Origin: Deinococcus aetherius
Lineage (GTDB): Bacteria; Deinococcota; Deinococci; Deinococcales; Deinococcaceae
Direction: 5' to 3'
Assembly: GCF_025997855.1 (NCBI RefSeq)
Contig: NZ_AP026563.1
Coordinates: 172,001-236,000 of the forward strand
Length of the DNA: 64,000 nt
Positions 27,771 through 36,178 of this stretch are shown piece after piece. The position numbers were made by a program, and so were the translations under genes. The first letter of the stretch is position 1. The number at the start of each line of letters is the position of its first letter. The notes beneath the pieces were generated by a model that did no database searches, was not told the DNA's origin, and saw only the letters and a program-made list of their open reading frames with translations.

Positions 27771-28757
27771 ACAGCGGTCACCGGAAGAGTTGAAGGGCGA
27801 GGACGTGTTGAAACCAGCCGTGGGCGTCGGAGGGCGTCACGGTGTCCAGAGCCTGGCGTAGCGCGTCAAGAACGCCCTCTGAGGTCCTGGCGGCCAGGGT
27901 ACGCATGGCGGCCTTGAGTTTGGAGAACATGAATTCAATCGGGTTCAGGTCGGGCGAGTAGGGCGGGAGATAGACCAGCAGGGCCCCAGTGGCCTCGACC
28001 AACGCACGGACCTTGGGGCGCAGGTGCGCCCCAAGATTGTCCAGCACGACCACCTGCCCAGGACGCAACACTGGGACCAGCACCTGTTGCACATAGGTGA
28101 CGAAGACGTTTCCGTTCACGCCACCTTCGACCACCAGCGGGGCCGTGGGACCCGCGAGGGTCAACGCGCACAGCAGGGTGAGGGTCTTGCCCCGGTTGCG
28201 GGGAACGGTGTCGGTGGCTCGTTGCCCCCGAGGGCAACGAGCGTGGGTGCGCGTCATGTTCGTCTGGAAACCACTTTCATCGAGGTATAGCAGATCAGCA
28301 GGCAGCACCTCGGCGAGATCGGCGACGAACTGAGCGCGCCACGCCTCGTCCTGCTCAAGGGCGGCCAGCGTCTTTTTTTCCCGTCAGTCGCAAGGTCTTG
28401 AAGCGCCGGACCAGCGTGCTCGCCGACGCTGCCGGGTGGCCCTCACGCCACAACGCCGCATGTTCGGCCAAGGTCAAGTCTGGGTAGTGTTGAAGCTGAG
28501 CCCGCAGCGCCTCGTGCTCCTGGGGTGGAATCACCGTCACCGTCCGTCCGGGACGGGGCCGAGGGTGTAACTCTCGGCCCTCACGCTCCAGCCGCACGTA
28601 CCGCTCCACGCTCGCCACGCTGACCGTGAATTGCCTCGCAGCCTGCTGTTGGCTCATCCCTTGCTGCACGGCACGCACGATCCGCTCTCGCAAATCCACA
28701 CTGTACGCTCGCCCTCGCATCCCCCACCCTACTCCCTCAACTTATGCGGCCACCGCT
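27771..28757 (-). mobile_element. Second IS630-family element inserted in the first
   Basis: Imperfect inverted ends AGCGGTCACCGG (27773 onward) and the complement of GGCCACCGCT (to 28757) flank a two-frame transposase on the minus strand. The host transposase reads RRALT on the left and TGHCP on the right, with TGACA present at both edges. About 100 bp of extra DNA (28758-28862) separates the right end from the resumed host gene, so the insertion is not a simple two-base TA event. Confidence 0.7.
27778..28720 (-). CDS. IS630-family transposase (two frames joined at an A7G slip)
   Basis: The first frame (28355-28720) encodes the helix-turn-helix domain (YSVDLRERIVRAVQQGMSQQ, then ARQFTVSVASVERYVRL). 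It reaches an A7G tract (28372-28379), where a -1 slip leads into TLAALEQDEAW and the catalytic frame (ends 27778). That frame has the DDE acids in LLYLDESGF, VVVLDNLGAHL and YLPPYSPDLNPIEFMFSKLK. All parts look intact, so this element may be active. Confidence 0.82.
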
Positions 28758-28862
28758 ATGACTAGACAGTCAGCGAGAAAGTGAGGGATGGCCTGGCTCC
28801 TCGGTCCCTGCCGTACTCAAGACATGCGAACCGATCCCCTCAAATTTGGCCTGACGCTCTAA
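28758..28862. other. Unassigned 105 bp between the second IS630 and the resumed first transposase
   Basis: Contains an imperfect dyad (CGCT-TGACT ... AGTCA-GCG) at its left edge and no coding signal. Probably the remains of another insertion or part of the inserted element. Confidence 0.4.
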
Positions 28863-29080
28863 TGACAGGCCACTGTCCGACCAGCGCCGCCCAGGTGATT
28901 GAGTGGTTGGAAGCCAGCGCCTGCGGGTGGAACCGCTGCCCCACACCCTTCGTCTGGGGCGGAAAACGACGAGCTCGCCGACAGCGGGCTCATGCACGAC
29001 GCCATCCCTTGGGCGGTTCTGGCGCCTGTACCCTTCAGGTCGTTCAATGAAACCCTACACCCACGCCAACTGACCCACTA

Positions 29081-29468
29081 GCAGGTTGCGACAGACCGGA
29101 AGGGTGTGGCTGCTGTTGGTGGTTCGGACCCAGCGGCGCTTCCCCTTGGCCTGGAGACTATTCGAGCGCATCAGGCGCGCGACTCGTTTTCGAGACACCC
29201 GCAGACCTTCAGCTCGCAGTTCAGCGTGAATGCGCGGCGCTCCATAGTGTCCTTTGCTGCGCTGGTGAGCGTCCTGAATGCGCTGCTGGAGCAGCGCATC
29301 CTGCTGCTTGTGGTTGGAGATCGGCCTTCTCCGCCAACTGTGGTACCCGCTCACCGACACCTCCAGCACCCGGCACATCACGTCCAGGCGGTACTGCTCC
29401 CGGTGGTCTCGGATGAATTGGTACCTCAGCGTGTGGTCTCTTTGGCAAAGAAGGCCGCCGCTTTTTTT
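29081..29468 (-). pseudogene. IS3-family transposase OrfB fragment (and end of OrfA)
   Basis: Minus-strand IS3 OrfB start: FIRDHREQYRLDVMCRVL, VSVSGYHSWRRR, YGAPRIHAELRAEGLRVSRK, VARLMRSNSLQAKGKRRW. It is cut at 29081 by the IS630 element before the DDE domain. At its other end, the A7G tract (29461-29468) and AAAFFAKETTR in the overlapping frame are the end of OrfA. The rest of OrfA is at 31958-32203, 2.5 kb away, separated by two IS110 elements. Confidence 0.75.
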
Positions 29469-29688
29469 GTGTGTTGGGTCAAGTCCATCAGACTGCGGAC
29501 GGTCAGGCCCAGCCCAGGTCACCGAGCCAGCGCTTTTTTCGGGCCCTCCAAGGCCGCATCCTAGATCTGGCCGACCTGAGGCCTTTCTCTCGACACTGCA
29601 CCCTATCCGAGGCCCTGAGCCTGCACCACAAGAAGAGTCCCGAGAAAGCTCGTGCCTGACAGCCTTCCCCCTTTTCAGGAGGTGTTTG
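29469..29688 (+). other. Noncoding left region of first IS110 element (candidate bridge-RNA locus)
   Basis: 220 bp with no coding frame lie between the IS3 break and the first IS110 transposase. In the IS110 group the region before the transposase can encode a structured guide (bridge) RNA. Position supports this; I did not fold it. Confidence 0.35.
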
Positions 29689-30726
29689 ATGGTTGTCCTT
29701 GGCATTGACGTCGGCAAGCGGGAGCTGTTTGTGAGCCTACAGGAGACACAGAGCGGCACGGACGTTCGGGTGATTGGCAAGCGCGGCCCCATCGCCAACA
29801 CCGCCGCTGGGCTGCACGACCTCACCACCTGGCTGCAGAAGCGGACTATTGGAGACGTTCGGGTGGTGATGGAAGCGACCAACGTGTATTGGGAGCGCTG
29901 CGCCCACCATTTCCACGCCCAGGGCGTCGCGGTAAGCGTGGTCAACCCGGCCCAGATCAAGTATTTCGCCCGCTCCGTGTTGCGCCGGGGAAAAACGGAT
30001 GCCATGGATGCGGAGATCATTGCGCGGTACGGTCTGGTGATGCAGCCCGGGTGCTGGGCACCGCCCAGCACAACCCTGATCGATCTCAAGCACCTGACCC
30101 GTGAACGAGAATCGGTGCTTGGGAGACGCACACAGGAAAACAACCATCTCATCGCCCTTCGAGATGCCCACCATGCTTCAGCCGTCGTCATCACGCTCGC
30201 GGCACAGCGTCTCGAACTGCTAGATCGTCAGTTGGTGGCGTTGGACGAAGCGCTGCACGCCCTGGTAAACACCGACCAGGAGCTCCAGCAGCAACTGAAG
30301 TTGCTGCTGACGGTGCCCGGCTTTGCCTTCATCTCCGCCGTCACGATCCTGGCCGAGACCGCGGGCTTCAGTCGTCTGTCTACCGGAGCCGAAATCTCAG
30401 CAGCGGCCGGGATGGCCCCGTCGCCACAGCAATCGGGGTCAAAAACGGGACGAGGCAGCATCTCGAAGACGGGCAACGCCCGTCTCCGGCGGATCGCCTA
30501 TTTGTCTGCGCTGGGCGCCGCCAAATCCAACAGCCGGTTGAAAACCTTCTACGAGCAGCTCAAGGCCCGCGGGAAACCCCCGAAAGTGGCGCTGACCGCG
30601 CTGGGACGCAAATTACTTTGCATAGGGTTGGCCGTGGTCAAGTCTGGGACGCCATATCAAGACGACTTTGGTCAATCTGACGCCCGCTCTGATGAGTTCG
30701 CTCACCCTGCACTTCTGTGCGGTTGA
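29689..30726 (+). CDS. IS110-family transposase (first copy)
   Basis: 345 residues from the ATG at 29689 (AGGAGG site). N-terminal RuvC-like DEDD domain: LGIDVGKRELFVSLQ, VVMEATNVYWERCAHHF, VVNPAQIKYFARS, KTDAMDAEIIARYG. The C-terminal transposase_20 domain has LLTVPGFAFISAVTILAE and the Ser-containing AAGMAPSPQQSGSKTG. It looks full length. Unlike the second copy by sequence, so two different elements. Confidence 0.9.
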   Translation: MVVLGIDVGKRELFVSLQETQSGTDVRVIGKRGPIANTAAGLHDLTTWLQKRTIGDVRVVMEATNVYWERCAHHFHAQGVAVSVVNPAQIKYFARSVLRRGKTDAMDAEIIARYGLVMQPGCWAPPSTTLIDLKHLTRERESVLGRRTQENNHLIALRDAHHASAVVITLAAQRLELLDRQLVALDEALHALVNTDQELQQQLKLLLTVPGFAFISAVTILAETAGFSRLSTGAEISAAAGMAPSPQQSGSKTGRGSISKTGNARLRRIAYLSALGAAKSNSRLKTFYEQLKARGKPPKVALTALGRKLLCIGLAVVKSGTPYQDDFGQSDARSDEFAHPALLCG

Positions 30727-30985
30727 CAGCCGACGGGCGAAACCCTATCTAGAATCTCACGCTTGTATCTTGCCGAGGTCGGGGTTGCCCGACTCAGCTC
30801 CAGGACGCTGGGGTCCGGGGAGGGATGAACACGGATGTCTCGCTGGGGTTTGACCTCGCGCAGGAGATGCGGTCGCCCTCCCCCAGCTCTCTGGGTCGAA
30901 CGGAATCGTAGGCCCCGTATTGCGGTGAGCCTGAATGAACAAGCGGGACCGGCGAGCACCTCCTCCCCCAAGCGTCGGAGGTTCT
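30727..30985 (+). other. Noncoding region between two IS110 transposases
   Basis: 259 bp with no genome-like frame, containing the right end of the first element and the left end of the second; a second candidate bridge-RNA region. Exact ends cannot be set because IS110 elements lack obvious inverted repeats. Confidence 0.35.
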
Positions 30986-31942
30986 ATGTATCTGGGAGTC
31001 GACATCAGCAAAGCCACGTTCGACGTCGTGCTGCTGGCCGAAAACGGCCGACGCCACAAGGTCTTCGCCAACACCCGTTCAGGTTTCGAGAACTTCGCCT
31101 CTTGGCTGGATGGGCTTCAGGCAGGTCCACAGCACATCGGGATGGAGGCGACCGGCCGCTACCACGTGCCGCTGGCTGAGTTCCTGCATGTCAGCGGTCA
31201 CATGGTGAGCGTGCTGAATCCAGCACGCACCAAGGCGTACGGCTTGAGTCGTATGAGTCGCAACAAGACGGACAAAACCGATGCACTCTTACTGGCGCAG
31301 TACATGCAGTCCGAACAACCGCCCGCCTGGTCTCCGGCGCGGCCTGAGGTTCAGGCCCTCACCGCCCTGGTGCACCGATTAGAAGAATTGGAGGCGGCCC
31401 GGCATCAGGAGTTCAACCGCTTCGAGGCCACGACGGACGTCTATGTGCGCCGCTCGCTCGAAGCGCATATGGCCTACCTCGACTTGGAAATCCACGAGAT
31501 GCAAGCCCGGCTGGCCGAGCACACCCACGCCCACGAGGAGTTGGAGCGCCAGGTGGCGCTCCTGACGAGCATTCCCGGCATCGGGGAGCGCACCGCGCGC
31601 AAAGTGCTGGCTGAGGTGCGGATCGAGGATTTCGAGCACGCCAAACAGGTGGCCGCCTACGCGGGCTTAACGCCCGCTCAGCATGTCTCGGGTTCATCGG
31701 TGCGGGCCAGATCACGGTTGTCGAAGATGGGCAACGCGAGCCTGCGAAAAGCGCTGTATTTCCCGGCGATTGCGGCAATGAAGTGGAATCCAATCATCAG
31801 GGCCTTTTGTGAGCAGCTTCGAGGACGAGGCAAGCCGAAGATGGTGGTGCTGGGCGCGGCCATGCGCAAACTGCTGCACCTGGCCTTCGGCGTTCTCAAA
31901 AGCGGTCAGCCCTTTCGGGCTGACTTCACCCCAACCCCTTGA
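30986..31942 (+). CDS. IS110-family transposase (second copy)
   Basis: 318 residues from the ATG at 30986 (GGAGG, 4 nt away). DEDD acids are in YLGVDISKATFDVVLL, IGMEATGRYHVPLAEFL and KTDKTDALLLAQYM; the C-terminal domain has LLTSIPGIGERTARKVLAEV, then AAYAGLTPAQHVSGSSVRAR. It appears complete. It ends 15 bp before the IS3 OrfA fragment. Confidence 0.9.
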   Translation: MYLGVDISKATFDVVLLAENGRRHKVFANTRSGFENFASWLDGLQAGPQHIGMEATGRYHVPLAEFLHVSGHMVSVLNPARTKAYGLSRMSRNKTDKTDALLLAQYMQSEQPPAWSPARPEVQALTALVHRLEELEAARHQEFNRFEATTDVYVRRSLEAHMAYLDLEIHEMQARLAEHTHAHEELERQVALLTSIPGIGERTARKVLAEVRIEDFEHAKQVAAYAGLTPAQHVSGSSVRARSRLSKMGNASLRKALYFPAIAAMKWNPIIRAFCEQLRGRGKPKMVVLGAAMRKLLHLAFGVLKSGQPFRADFTPTP

Positions 31943-31957
31943 CCACCAAGACGGAAT

Positions 31958-32203
31958 CTCCTGTCGCAGGATTTCGTTCTCTTTGCGCAGCCGTTGGATC
32001 TCCTGCTGCTCTGGGGTCAGCACCTGCTTCCCCTGCCCAGGAAAGGCTGCCTCGCCCTTTTCCTGCTCGGTGTTCATCCACTTCCGCAACAGCGAGACGT
32101 TGATACCCAGGTCGCGAGCCGTGCCCGAGAGGTTGCCGCTGGTTCTCGCGAGCTGCACCGCGTCTCGCTTGAACTCAGCGGTATGGATTCTGCGGTTCGT
32201 CAT
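31958..32203 (-). pseudogene. IS3-family OrfA fragment
   Basis: Starts MTNRRIHTAEFKRDAVQLAR (ATG at 32203) with the helix-turn-helix GTARDLGINVSLLRKWM and the leucine-zipper region TPEQQEIQRLRKENEILRQE, where similarity stops at about 31958. The missing piece (about 12 bp, then the OrfA end) is found at 29468. The IS110 block therefore inserted into this IS3. Confidence 0.75.
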
Positions 32204-32214
32204 GATGGCGCCTC

Positions 32215-33780
32215 CTATCTTCGAGGCTTATCTCCATCTACGCCAAACCGGGTCACCCTCAGGTCACCCGCACTGTTGAGGACCCGTCGTAACTCCGTGA
32301 GGAGCCCGCGCTCGACCCATCGCTTCACCCTGGACGTGCGTGTGCCCAGCCACAGACCCAGCAACACCAGCGCGCTCAGCGCCGTGACCCACTCTCCCCA
32401 GCGGACGTACGGCGTCCAAGTCCCGGCCTCCGCGAAGGACACCGGCAGCACCCCGGTGACCCCTCGGGGCAGCCGGGCCGTGACCCGCCCGGAGGGGGCG
32501 ATGGCCGCCGTCACCCCGTCGTTGCCCGCCCGCAGCACCCAGCGGCGGGTCTCGATGGCCCGCACGCGCCCCATCTGGAAGTGCTGCTCGCCGCCCACCG
32601 ACGGCCCGAACCAGGCGTCGTTCGACACCACCGCCAGCACTCGCGCGCCGCGCCGCACCTGGGCGCGGGCGAAGGCCGGAAACGTCGACTCGTAACAGAT
32701 CAGCGCGCCCACCAGAGCCTTCCCCACTGGCAGCGGCGCCAGGGTGCGGCCGGGGACGGTGCCCGTCAGGGCCGGCAGCCCCAGGACGCGGAACACGACC
32801 CGGTACGTGCCGTCAAGCACGACCCGGCCCGGGAAGAATTCCCCGAACGGCACCAGACGCACCTTGTCCTGTCGGCCGGTGACCCGGCCCCCGCCAAAGG
32901 CGTACACGCTGTTGCGGTATCCGCCCTGCTCGGTCGGGGCTCCCAGCAGCAGCGGTACGTCCAGGGCACTCAGCGCGCGGGCCACCTCCGGGAAGGTGGG
33001 AGCGGCCGGGGCGGCCGTCTCCGGCCACACCACCAGCCGCGCCGGGTCCGCCGCCAGGCCCGCCCGCGTCAGGTTGAGGTAGCGCTGGAGTTCATCGGCG
33101 CGGCGCCCTCCGGCTTTGGCCCGCGGGTCGATGTTGCCCTGCACCAGCAGCGCCCGGGCGTTGCCCGGCGGGTCGGGCGGCCGGGTGAGGCCGTACACGA
33201 GGCCCAGGGCCAGCAGCGCCGCGCCGCCCAGCAGCACGCGGGGCCGTCCGTCCGCCAGGGCCGCCGCCGCCACCGCGACGAGCAGCCCCACCAGGGAGAG
33301 GCCGCCGAGATCGGCGAGTTGGACGAGCGGGGTCGGCGCGAAGGCATACCCCAGGCTGCCCCAGGTAAAGCCGAACGGGCCCAGGGCGCGCAGACTGTCC
33401 AGCAGCGTCCACGCGAACGGCAGGGCCCAGAGCGTGGACGCCCCCATCACCCGGCGGGTGAGGGCCGCAGTCCCGGCCCAGGTAAGGGCCAGCAGCCCCA
33501 CCAGCCCCGGGTACAGTGCCGCCACGCCGGGCCCGAAGAGCGGTGTCAGGCTGTCCGGCAGCCACAGCAGCAGGATCCCGAAAAAGGCGGCCGCGAAGGT
33601 GAAGGTCAGGGCGAAAGCCCGTTCCGGGGAGTGGTTCGTCACCGCCCGAAACAGCCAGGCCAGGGGCAGCGGGGCGAGCCAACCCACCCATGAGGGCGGA
33701 AACGTGAGGGACAGCCCCACCCCCGCCAGCAGGGCCAGCAAGAACCGGTTCCGGTGGGGCCGCGCGCTCCATCGCCTCAA
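32215..33780 (-). CDS. lnt: Apolipoprotein N-acyltransferase
   Basis: 521 residues. Six to seven N-terminal membrane helices are followed by a nitrilase domain with the catalytic triad E254 (VVWPETAAP), K306 (GRQDKVRLVPFGE) and C362 (ALICYES), and a final helix near residues 475-495. Lnt adds the third acyl chain to lipoproteins. Its ATG overlaps the stop of the CDF gene upstream (ATGA). With lspA in the same gene array this is an accessory lipoprotein-processing set. The last 15-20 residues (DLRVTRFGVDGDKPRR) probably derive from the neighbouring IS3 end. Confidence 0.92.
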   Translation of the reverse strand: MRRWSARPHRNRFLLALLAGVGLSLTFPPSWVGWLAPLPLAWLFRAVTNHSPERAFALTFTFAAAFFGILLLWLPDSLTPLFGPGVAALYPGLVGLLALTWAGTAALTRRVMGASTLWALPFAWTLLDSLRALGPFGFTWGSLGYAFAPTPLVQLADLGGLSLVGLLVAVAAAALADGRPRVLLGGAALLALGLVYGLTRPPDPPGNARALLVQGNIDPRAKAGGRRADELQRYLNLTRAGLAADPARLVVWPETAAPAAPTFPEVARALSALDVPLLLGAPTEQGGYRNSVYAFGGGRVTGRQDKVRLVPFGEFFPGRVVLDGTYRVVFRVLGLPALTGTVPGRTLAPLPVGKALVGALICYESTFPAFARAQVRRGARVLAVVSNDAWFGPSVGGEQHFQMGRVRAIETRRWVLRAGNDGVTAAIAPSGRVTARLPRGVTGVLPVSFAEAGTWTPYVRWGEWVTALSALVLLGLWLGTRTSRVKRWVERGLLTELRRVLNSAGDLRVTRFGVDGDKPRR

Positions 33781-34664
33781 AGGACGAGCACCCCCCGGTG
33801 CTTGGCCGCCCCCTCAGGCTCCACGTGGATCGTGACCTCACTCCCCGGCACCTCCCGCTCGATGACCCCTTCCAGCCGGTCACAGATGGCGTGGGCCTGC
33901 CCCACCGTGAGGTGATCGGGCACCACGAGGTGAAAATCGATGAAGGTCAGGCGGCCCGCGTGGCGGGTGCGCAGGTCGTGGGCCTCCAGCGCCCCCTCGG
34001 CGTACTCGGCCACCAGCCGCCTGACCAGGGCCTGCGTCTCGGGAGGGGCGGCCTCGTCGAGCAGACTGCGCGCCGAGGAGCGGACGAGCCGTCCGCCGAC
34101 CCACAGGATGTTGAGCGCCACCAGGATCGCCATGATCGGGTCGAGGAGGGTCCAGCCGGTCAGGGCCACCAGGCCCAGGGCGACCAGCACGCCTCCGCTG
34201 GTGACGACATCGGTCATCAGGTGCTGGCCGTCGGCCATCAGTGCGGGAGACCGCAGGCGTCGCCCGGCGCGGACCAGATACATGCCGTACCCCGCGTTCA
34301 GCAGGGTCGCCCCCGACGAGACGAGCAGGCCCAGCCCCAGCGCTTCCAGGGGTTTGGGGGCCCGGAGGTCCTGGTAGGCGCTGTAGATGATGCTGATGGC
34401 GGCCAAAACGATCAGCACACCTTCGAGCACGGCAGAGAAATACTCGGCCTTGGCATGGCCGTAGGGATGGTCGGCGTCGGCGGGCTTGCGCGCGACCGAC
34501 AGGGCGAGGAGGGCCGCGCCGGAGGCGACGACGTTGATGATGCTCTCCAGCGCGTCGGAGTACAGCGCGACGCTTCCGGTCAGCCGGTACGCGCCTGCTT
34601 TCAAGGCGAGAATCAGCAGGCCGAGCAGCAGGCTGTACTGGGCCAGGCGAAGGGTGCGGTCCAT
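33777..34664 (-). CDS. CDF-family divalent cation exporter (FieF-like)
   Basis: 295 residues with six membrane helices and a C-terminal dimer domain. The metal site residues are in YSDALESIINV (TM2) and DGQHLMTDVVTSGG (TM5), and DADHPYGHAKAEYF is the loop signature. CDF proteins exchange Zn, Fe, Mn, Co or Cd for protons. The remnant at 2867-3202 is a relative. It starts 46 bp after the small membrane gene and overlaps lnt by 4 bp. Confidence 0.88.
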   Translation of the reverse strand: MDRTLRLAQYSLLLGLLILALKAGAYRLTGSVALYSDALESIINVVASGAALLALSVARKPADADHPYGHAKAEYFSAVLEGVLIVLAAISIIYSAYQDLRAPKPLEALGLGLLVSSGATLLNAGYGMYLVRAGRRLRSPALMADGQHLMTDVVTSGGVLVALGLVALTGWTLLDPIMAILVALNILWVGGRLVRSSARSLLDEAAPPETQALVRRLVAEYAEGALEAHDLRTRHAGRLTFIDFHLVVPDHLTVGQAHAICDRLEGVIEREVPGSEVTIHVEPEGAAKHRGVLVL

Positions 34665-34710
34665 ACATGACCTCGTGGCAGTCGGGCGGGCAGCAGTCGC
34701 CGGGCCAGGA

Positions 34711-35130
34711 CTACGGCTGGCCGCTGATGGCGATGAGGGTCGTGTCCCTCTCCCGGATGGCGTGGTACTGCAACAGGTCGCCCCCCTGGTTCAGGAATGC
34801 CGAGTAGTTGCCGGGCAGGGCGTCGTCCGTCAGTTGCTGGTACCCGGCGCGTTTGAAGGGGTCAAGCAGCGCCCTGGGTTGCCAGCCGGGCAGCCGGTAC
34901 TGCTCGATGCGGCTGAAGCCCTGCCGGACCTCCTGGCGGTAAGTCCGGCTGTAGGTCGGGCACTCCGGCGTCAGGCCCGGGGGCAGGGGGGCCATCCCGT
35001 TCCAGAGCGTGCCGGGCCGTTCGATGCAGAACAGGTCCCCCTGCCAGCGGCGCTCCACCGCGAACCACCACCCGCCCAGCCCCAGCAGCACGACGAGCGC
35101 CACGGCCAGCAGGGCGAGGACCGGCTTCAC
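34711..35130 (-). CDS. Small exported/membrane-anchored protein, unknown
   Basis: 139 residues from the GTG at 35130, overlapping the ArsR stop (GTGA). One N-terminal helix (VLALLAVALVVLLGLGGWWF) precedes a soluble domain with two cysteines (LFCIER, PECPTYSRTYRQEV). It probably faces the periplasm. Family not recognised. Confidence 0.65.
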   Translation of the reverse strand: MKPVLALLAVALVVLLGLGGWWFAVERRWQGDLFCIERPGTLWNGMAPLPPGLTPECPTYSRTYRQEVRQGFSRIEQYRLPGWQPRALLDPFKRAGYQQLTDDALPGNYSAFLNQGGDLLQYHAIRERDTTLIAISGQP

Positions 35131-35528
35131 TCGCGGACGTGGTCCACCGCGCTGCTGATCAGCTCCGTGATGTGCTGGTCGAGCAGGCGGTAGTAGGCGA
35201 TGCGCCCCTCCTTGCGGAACGTCACCAGGCGGTGGGCTCGCAGAAGTCGGAGCTGGTGGCTCACCGCACTCTCGCTGATCCCCACCACGGCGGCCAGGTC
35301 GCACACGCACAGTTCCCCGGTGTTCAGGGCGCTGAGAATGCGGAATCGCGTGGGATCGGCCACCACCTTCAGGAGGCCGGTGGCGTCCTCGACACAGCTC
35401 GCGTCAGGCTGCGTGGAACGGGCGCGGGCGACCGCCTCAGGGTGGACGCAGGCCACCTCGCACACGTCGTCTTGAGAGGCGGTTCTCATGTCCCGACCAT
35501 AGCGCAGGACTGCGGGCAGCACCGTCAC
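35127..35528 (-). CDS. ArsR/SmtB-family metal-sensing repressor, CadC-like
   Basis: 133 residues from a GTG at 35528 that overlaps the sco1 stop (GTGA); an ATG at 35489 with its own leaderless -10 is the alternative. Winged helix: TRFRILSALNTGELCVCDLA, VVGISESAVSHQLRLLRAH. C74 and C76 (ELCVCD) plus the N-terminal pair C23 and C27 (DVCEVACVHPE) reproduce the CadC four-thiolate site for Cd/Pb/Bi. An HxxE-type end (DHVRE) could belong to a second Zn site. It lies in the middle of the operon it presumably controls; the operator candidate is upstream of zntA. Confidence 0.88.
   Translation of the reverse strand: MTVLPAVLRYGRDMRTASQDDVCEVACVHPEAVARARSTQPDASCVEDATGLLKVVADPTRFRILSALNTGELCVCDLAAVVGISESAVSHQLRLLRAHRLVTFRKEGRIAYYRLLDQHITELISSAVDHVRE
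35496..35501 (-). promoter_or_regulatory. Possible internal leaderless promoter for arsR
   Basis: TATGGT on the minus strand, 6 nt before the ATG at 35489. This would give the repressor its own leaderless transcript inside the operon. The -35 is weak. Confidence 0.35.
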
Positions 35529-36178
35529 CGCATCACCTCCCGCACGTCGGCGGCCACCCGGTCCACGTTCGTGAGCTGGGTATAATCCCAGACCAGGCGC
35601 CGCCGTCCCTCGCGGTCGATCAGGTACACGCCGGTGGTGTGGTTGATCTGGTAGGTCGACTCACTCTTGACGTCTGATTTCTGGTACCCCACTCCCCAGG
35701 CGGCCGCGGTGTCACTCAGACCGGGCTCCGGGATGAAGACGCCCCTGGCCGAGGGGCTGAAGAACGTGACGTACTCGCGCAGCTTCTTCACGTCGTCCCG
35801 GGCGGGGTCGAGGGTCACGAGCACCGTGCGGAAGTTAGCCCGCTCCGCTTCCGGCAATACCTGACGCACCCGCTCCAGGGAGGCCAGGGTGGTCGGGCAG
35901 ATGTTCGCACAGTGCAGGAAGCCGAAGAACACGGCGACCGTCTGCCCCCGCAGGGAACTCAGGGCGAAGGGTCGCCCGTCCTCCCCGGTGCCGGTGAGGG
36001 CGGGCGCGGTCGTCTGCGGGTCGTACACCGTGCCGGAGAAGGGGAAGGGACTCTTGAAGCGGGCATAGGCCCAGACGCCGCCCAGCAGCAGGGTGACGGC
36101 CAGGATTGCCCACAGCAGGGACTGCCAGACGGGGCGCCTGACCGGCCGGGTGGCAGAGGGGAGGGTCACGTCGTTCAT
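35525..36178 (-). CDS. SCO1/SenC-family copper/redox protein
   Basis: 217 residues with an N-terminal membrane anchor (LLWAILAVTLLLGGVWAYA) and a thioredoxin fold. The copper ligands are CANIC (in FGFLHCANICPTTL) and a distal His in YQINHTTGVYLIDREG. Sco proteins deliver Cu(I) to the CuA site of cytochrome oxidase or act as thiol reductases. No oxidase gene is near; here it is embedded among metal exporters. Overlaps both neighbours by 4 bp. Confidence 0.9.
   Translation of the reverse strand: MNDVTLPSATRPVRRPVWQSLLWAILAVTLLLGGVWAYARFKSPFPFSGTVYDPQTTAPALTGTGEDGRPFALSSLRGQTVAVFFGFLHCANICPTTLASLERVRQVLPEAERANFRTVLVTLDPARDDVKKLREYVTFFSPSARGVFIPEPGLSDTAAAWGVGYQKSDVKSESTYQINHTTGVYLIDREGRRRLVWDYTQLTNVDRVAADVREVMR

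Larger units (their letters stand above)
26670..29050 (+). pseudogene. IS630 transposase, frameshifted and disrupted
   Basis: The first part (26670-27224) is a helix-turn-helix domain ending at an A7G tract (27213-27220). A -1 shift there (AAG CTG ATT) continues into [20 protein letters not shown], the normal IS630 arrangement. A C5 run at 27305-27309 has one C too many and breaks the frame again before GTSWQPQGQPVRVPHEYVRG. The DDE region continues (LVLDNLTGHKT ... GSWLNMAESIQRILVRRALT) to about 27770. The C-terminus resumes at about 28863 (GHCPTSAAQVIEWLEASACG, then TPFVWGGKRRARRQRAHARR). Inactive. Confidence 0.82.
26637..29078 (+). mobile_element. IS630-family element, interrupted by a second IS630 element
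   Basis: The ends are 29-bp inverted repeats with one mismatch: 26637-26665 (starting GTGGGTCAGTTGGCGTGG) and 29050-29078 (ending CCACGCCAACTGACCCAC). Each is flanked by TA (26635-26636 and 29079-29080), the IS630/Tc1 target duplication. Inside is one transposase gene on the plus strand, split by insertion of another element between 27771 and about 28862. The right end abuts an IS3 fragment, showing that this IS landed in or next to an older IS3 copy. Confidence 0.88.
29081..32265 (-). mobile_element. Remnant IS3 element split by two IS110 elements
   Basis: Composite region: OrfA fragment (31958-32203), IS110 block (29469-31957), OrfA end and OrfB start (29081-29468), then the IS630 element. 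The IS3 outer end upstream of OrfA probably lies near 32265 within the last codons of lnt. The OrfB 3' half is not found on the other side of IS630, so a deletion accompanied or followed that insertion. Confidence 0.6.
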
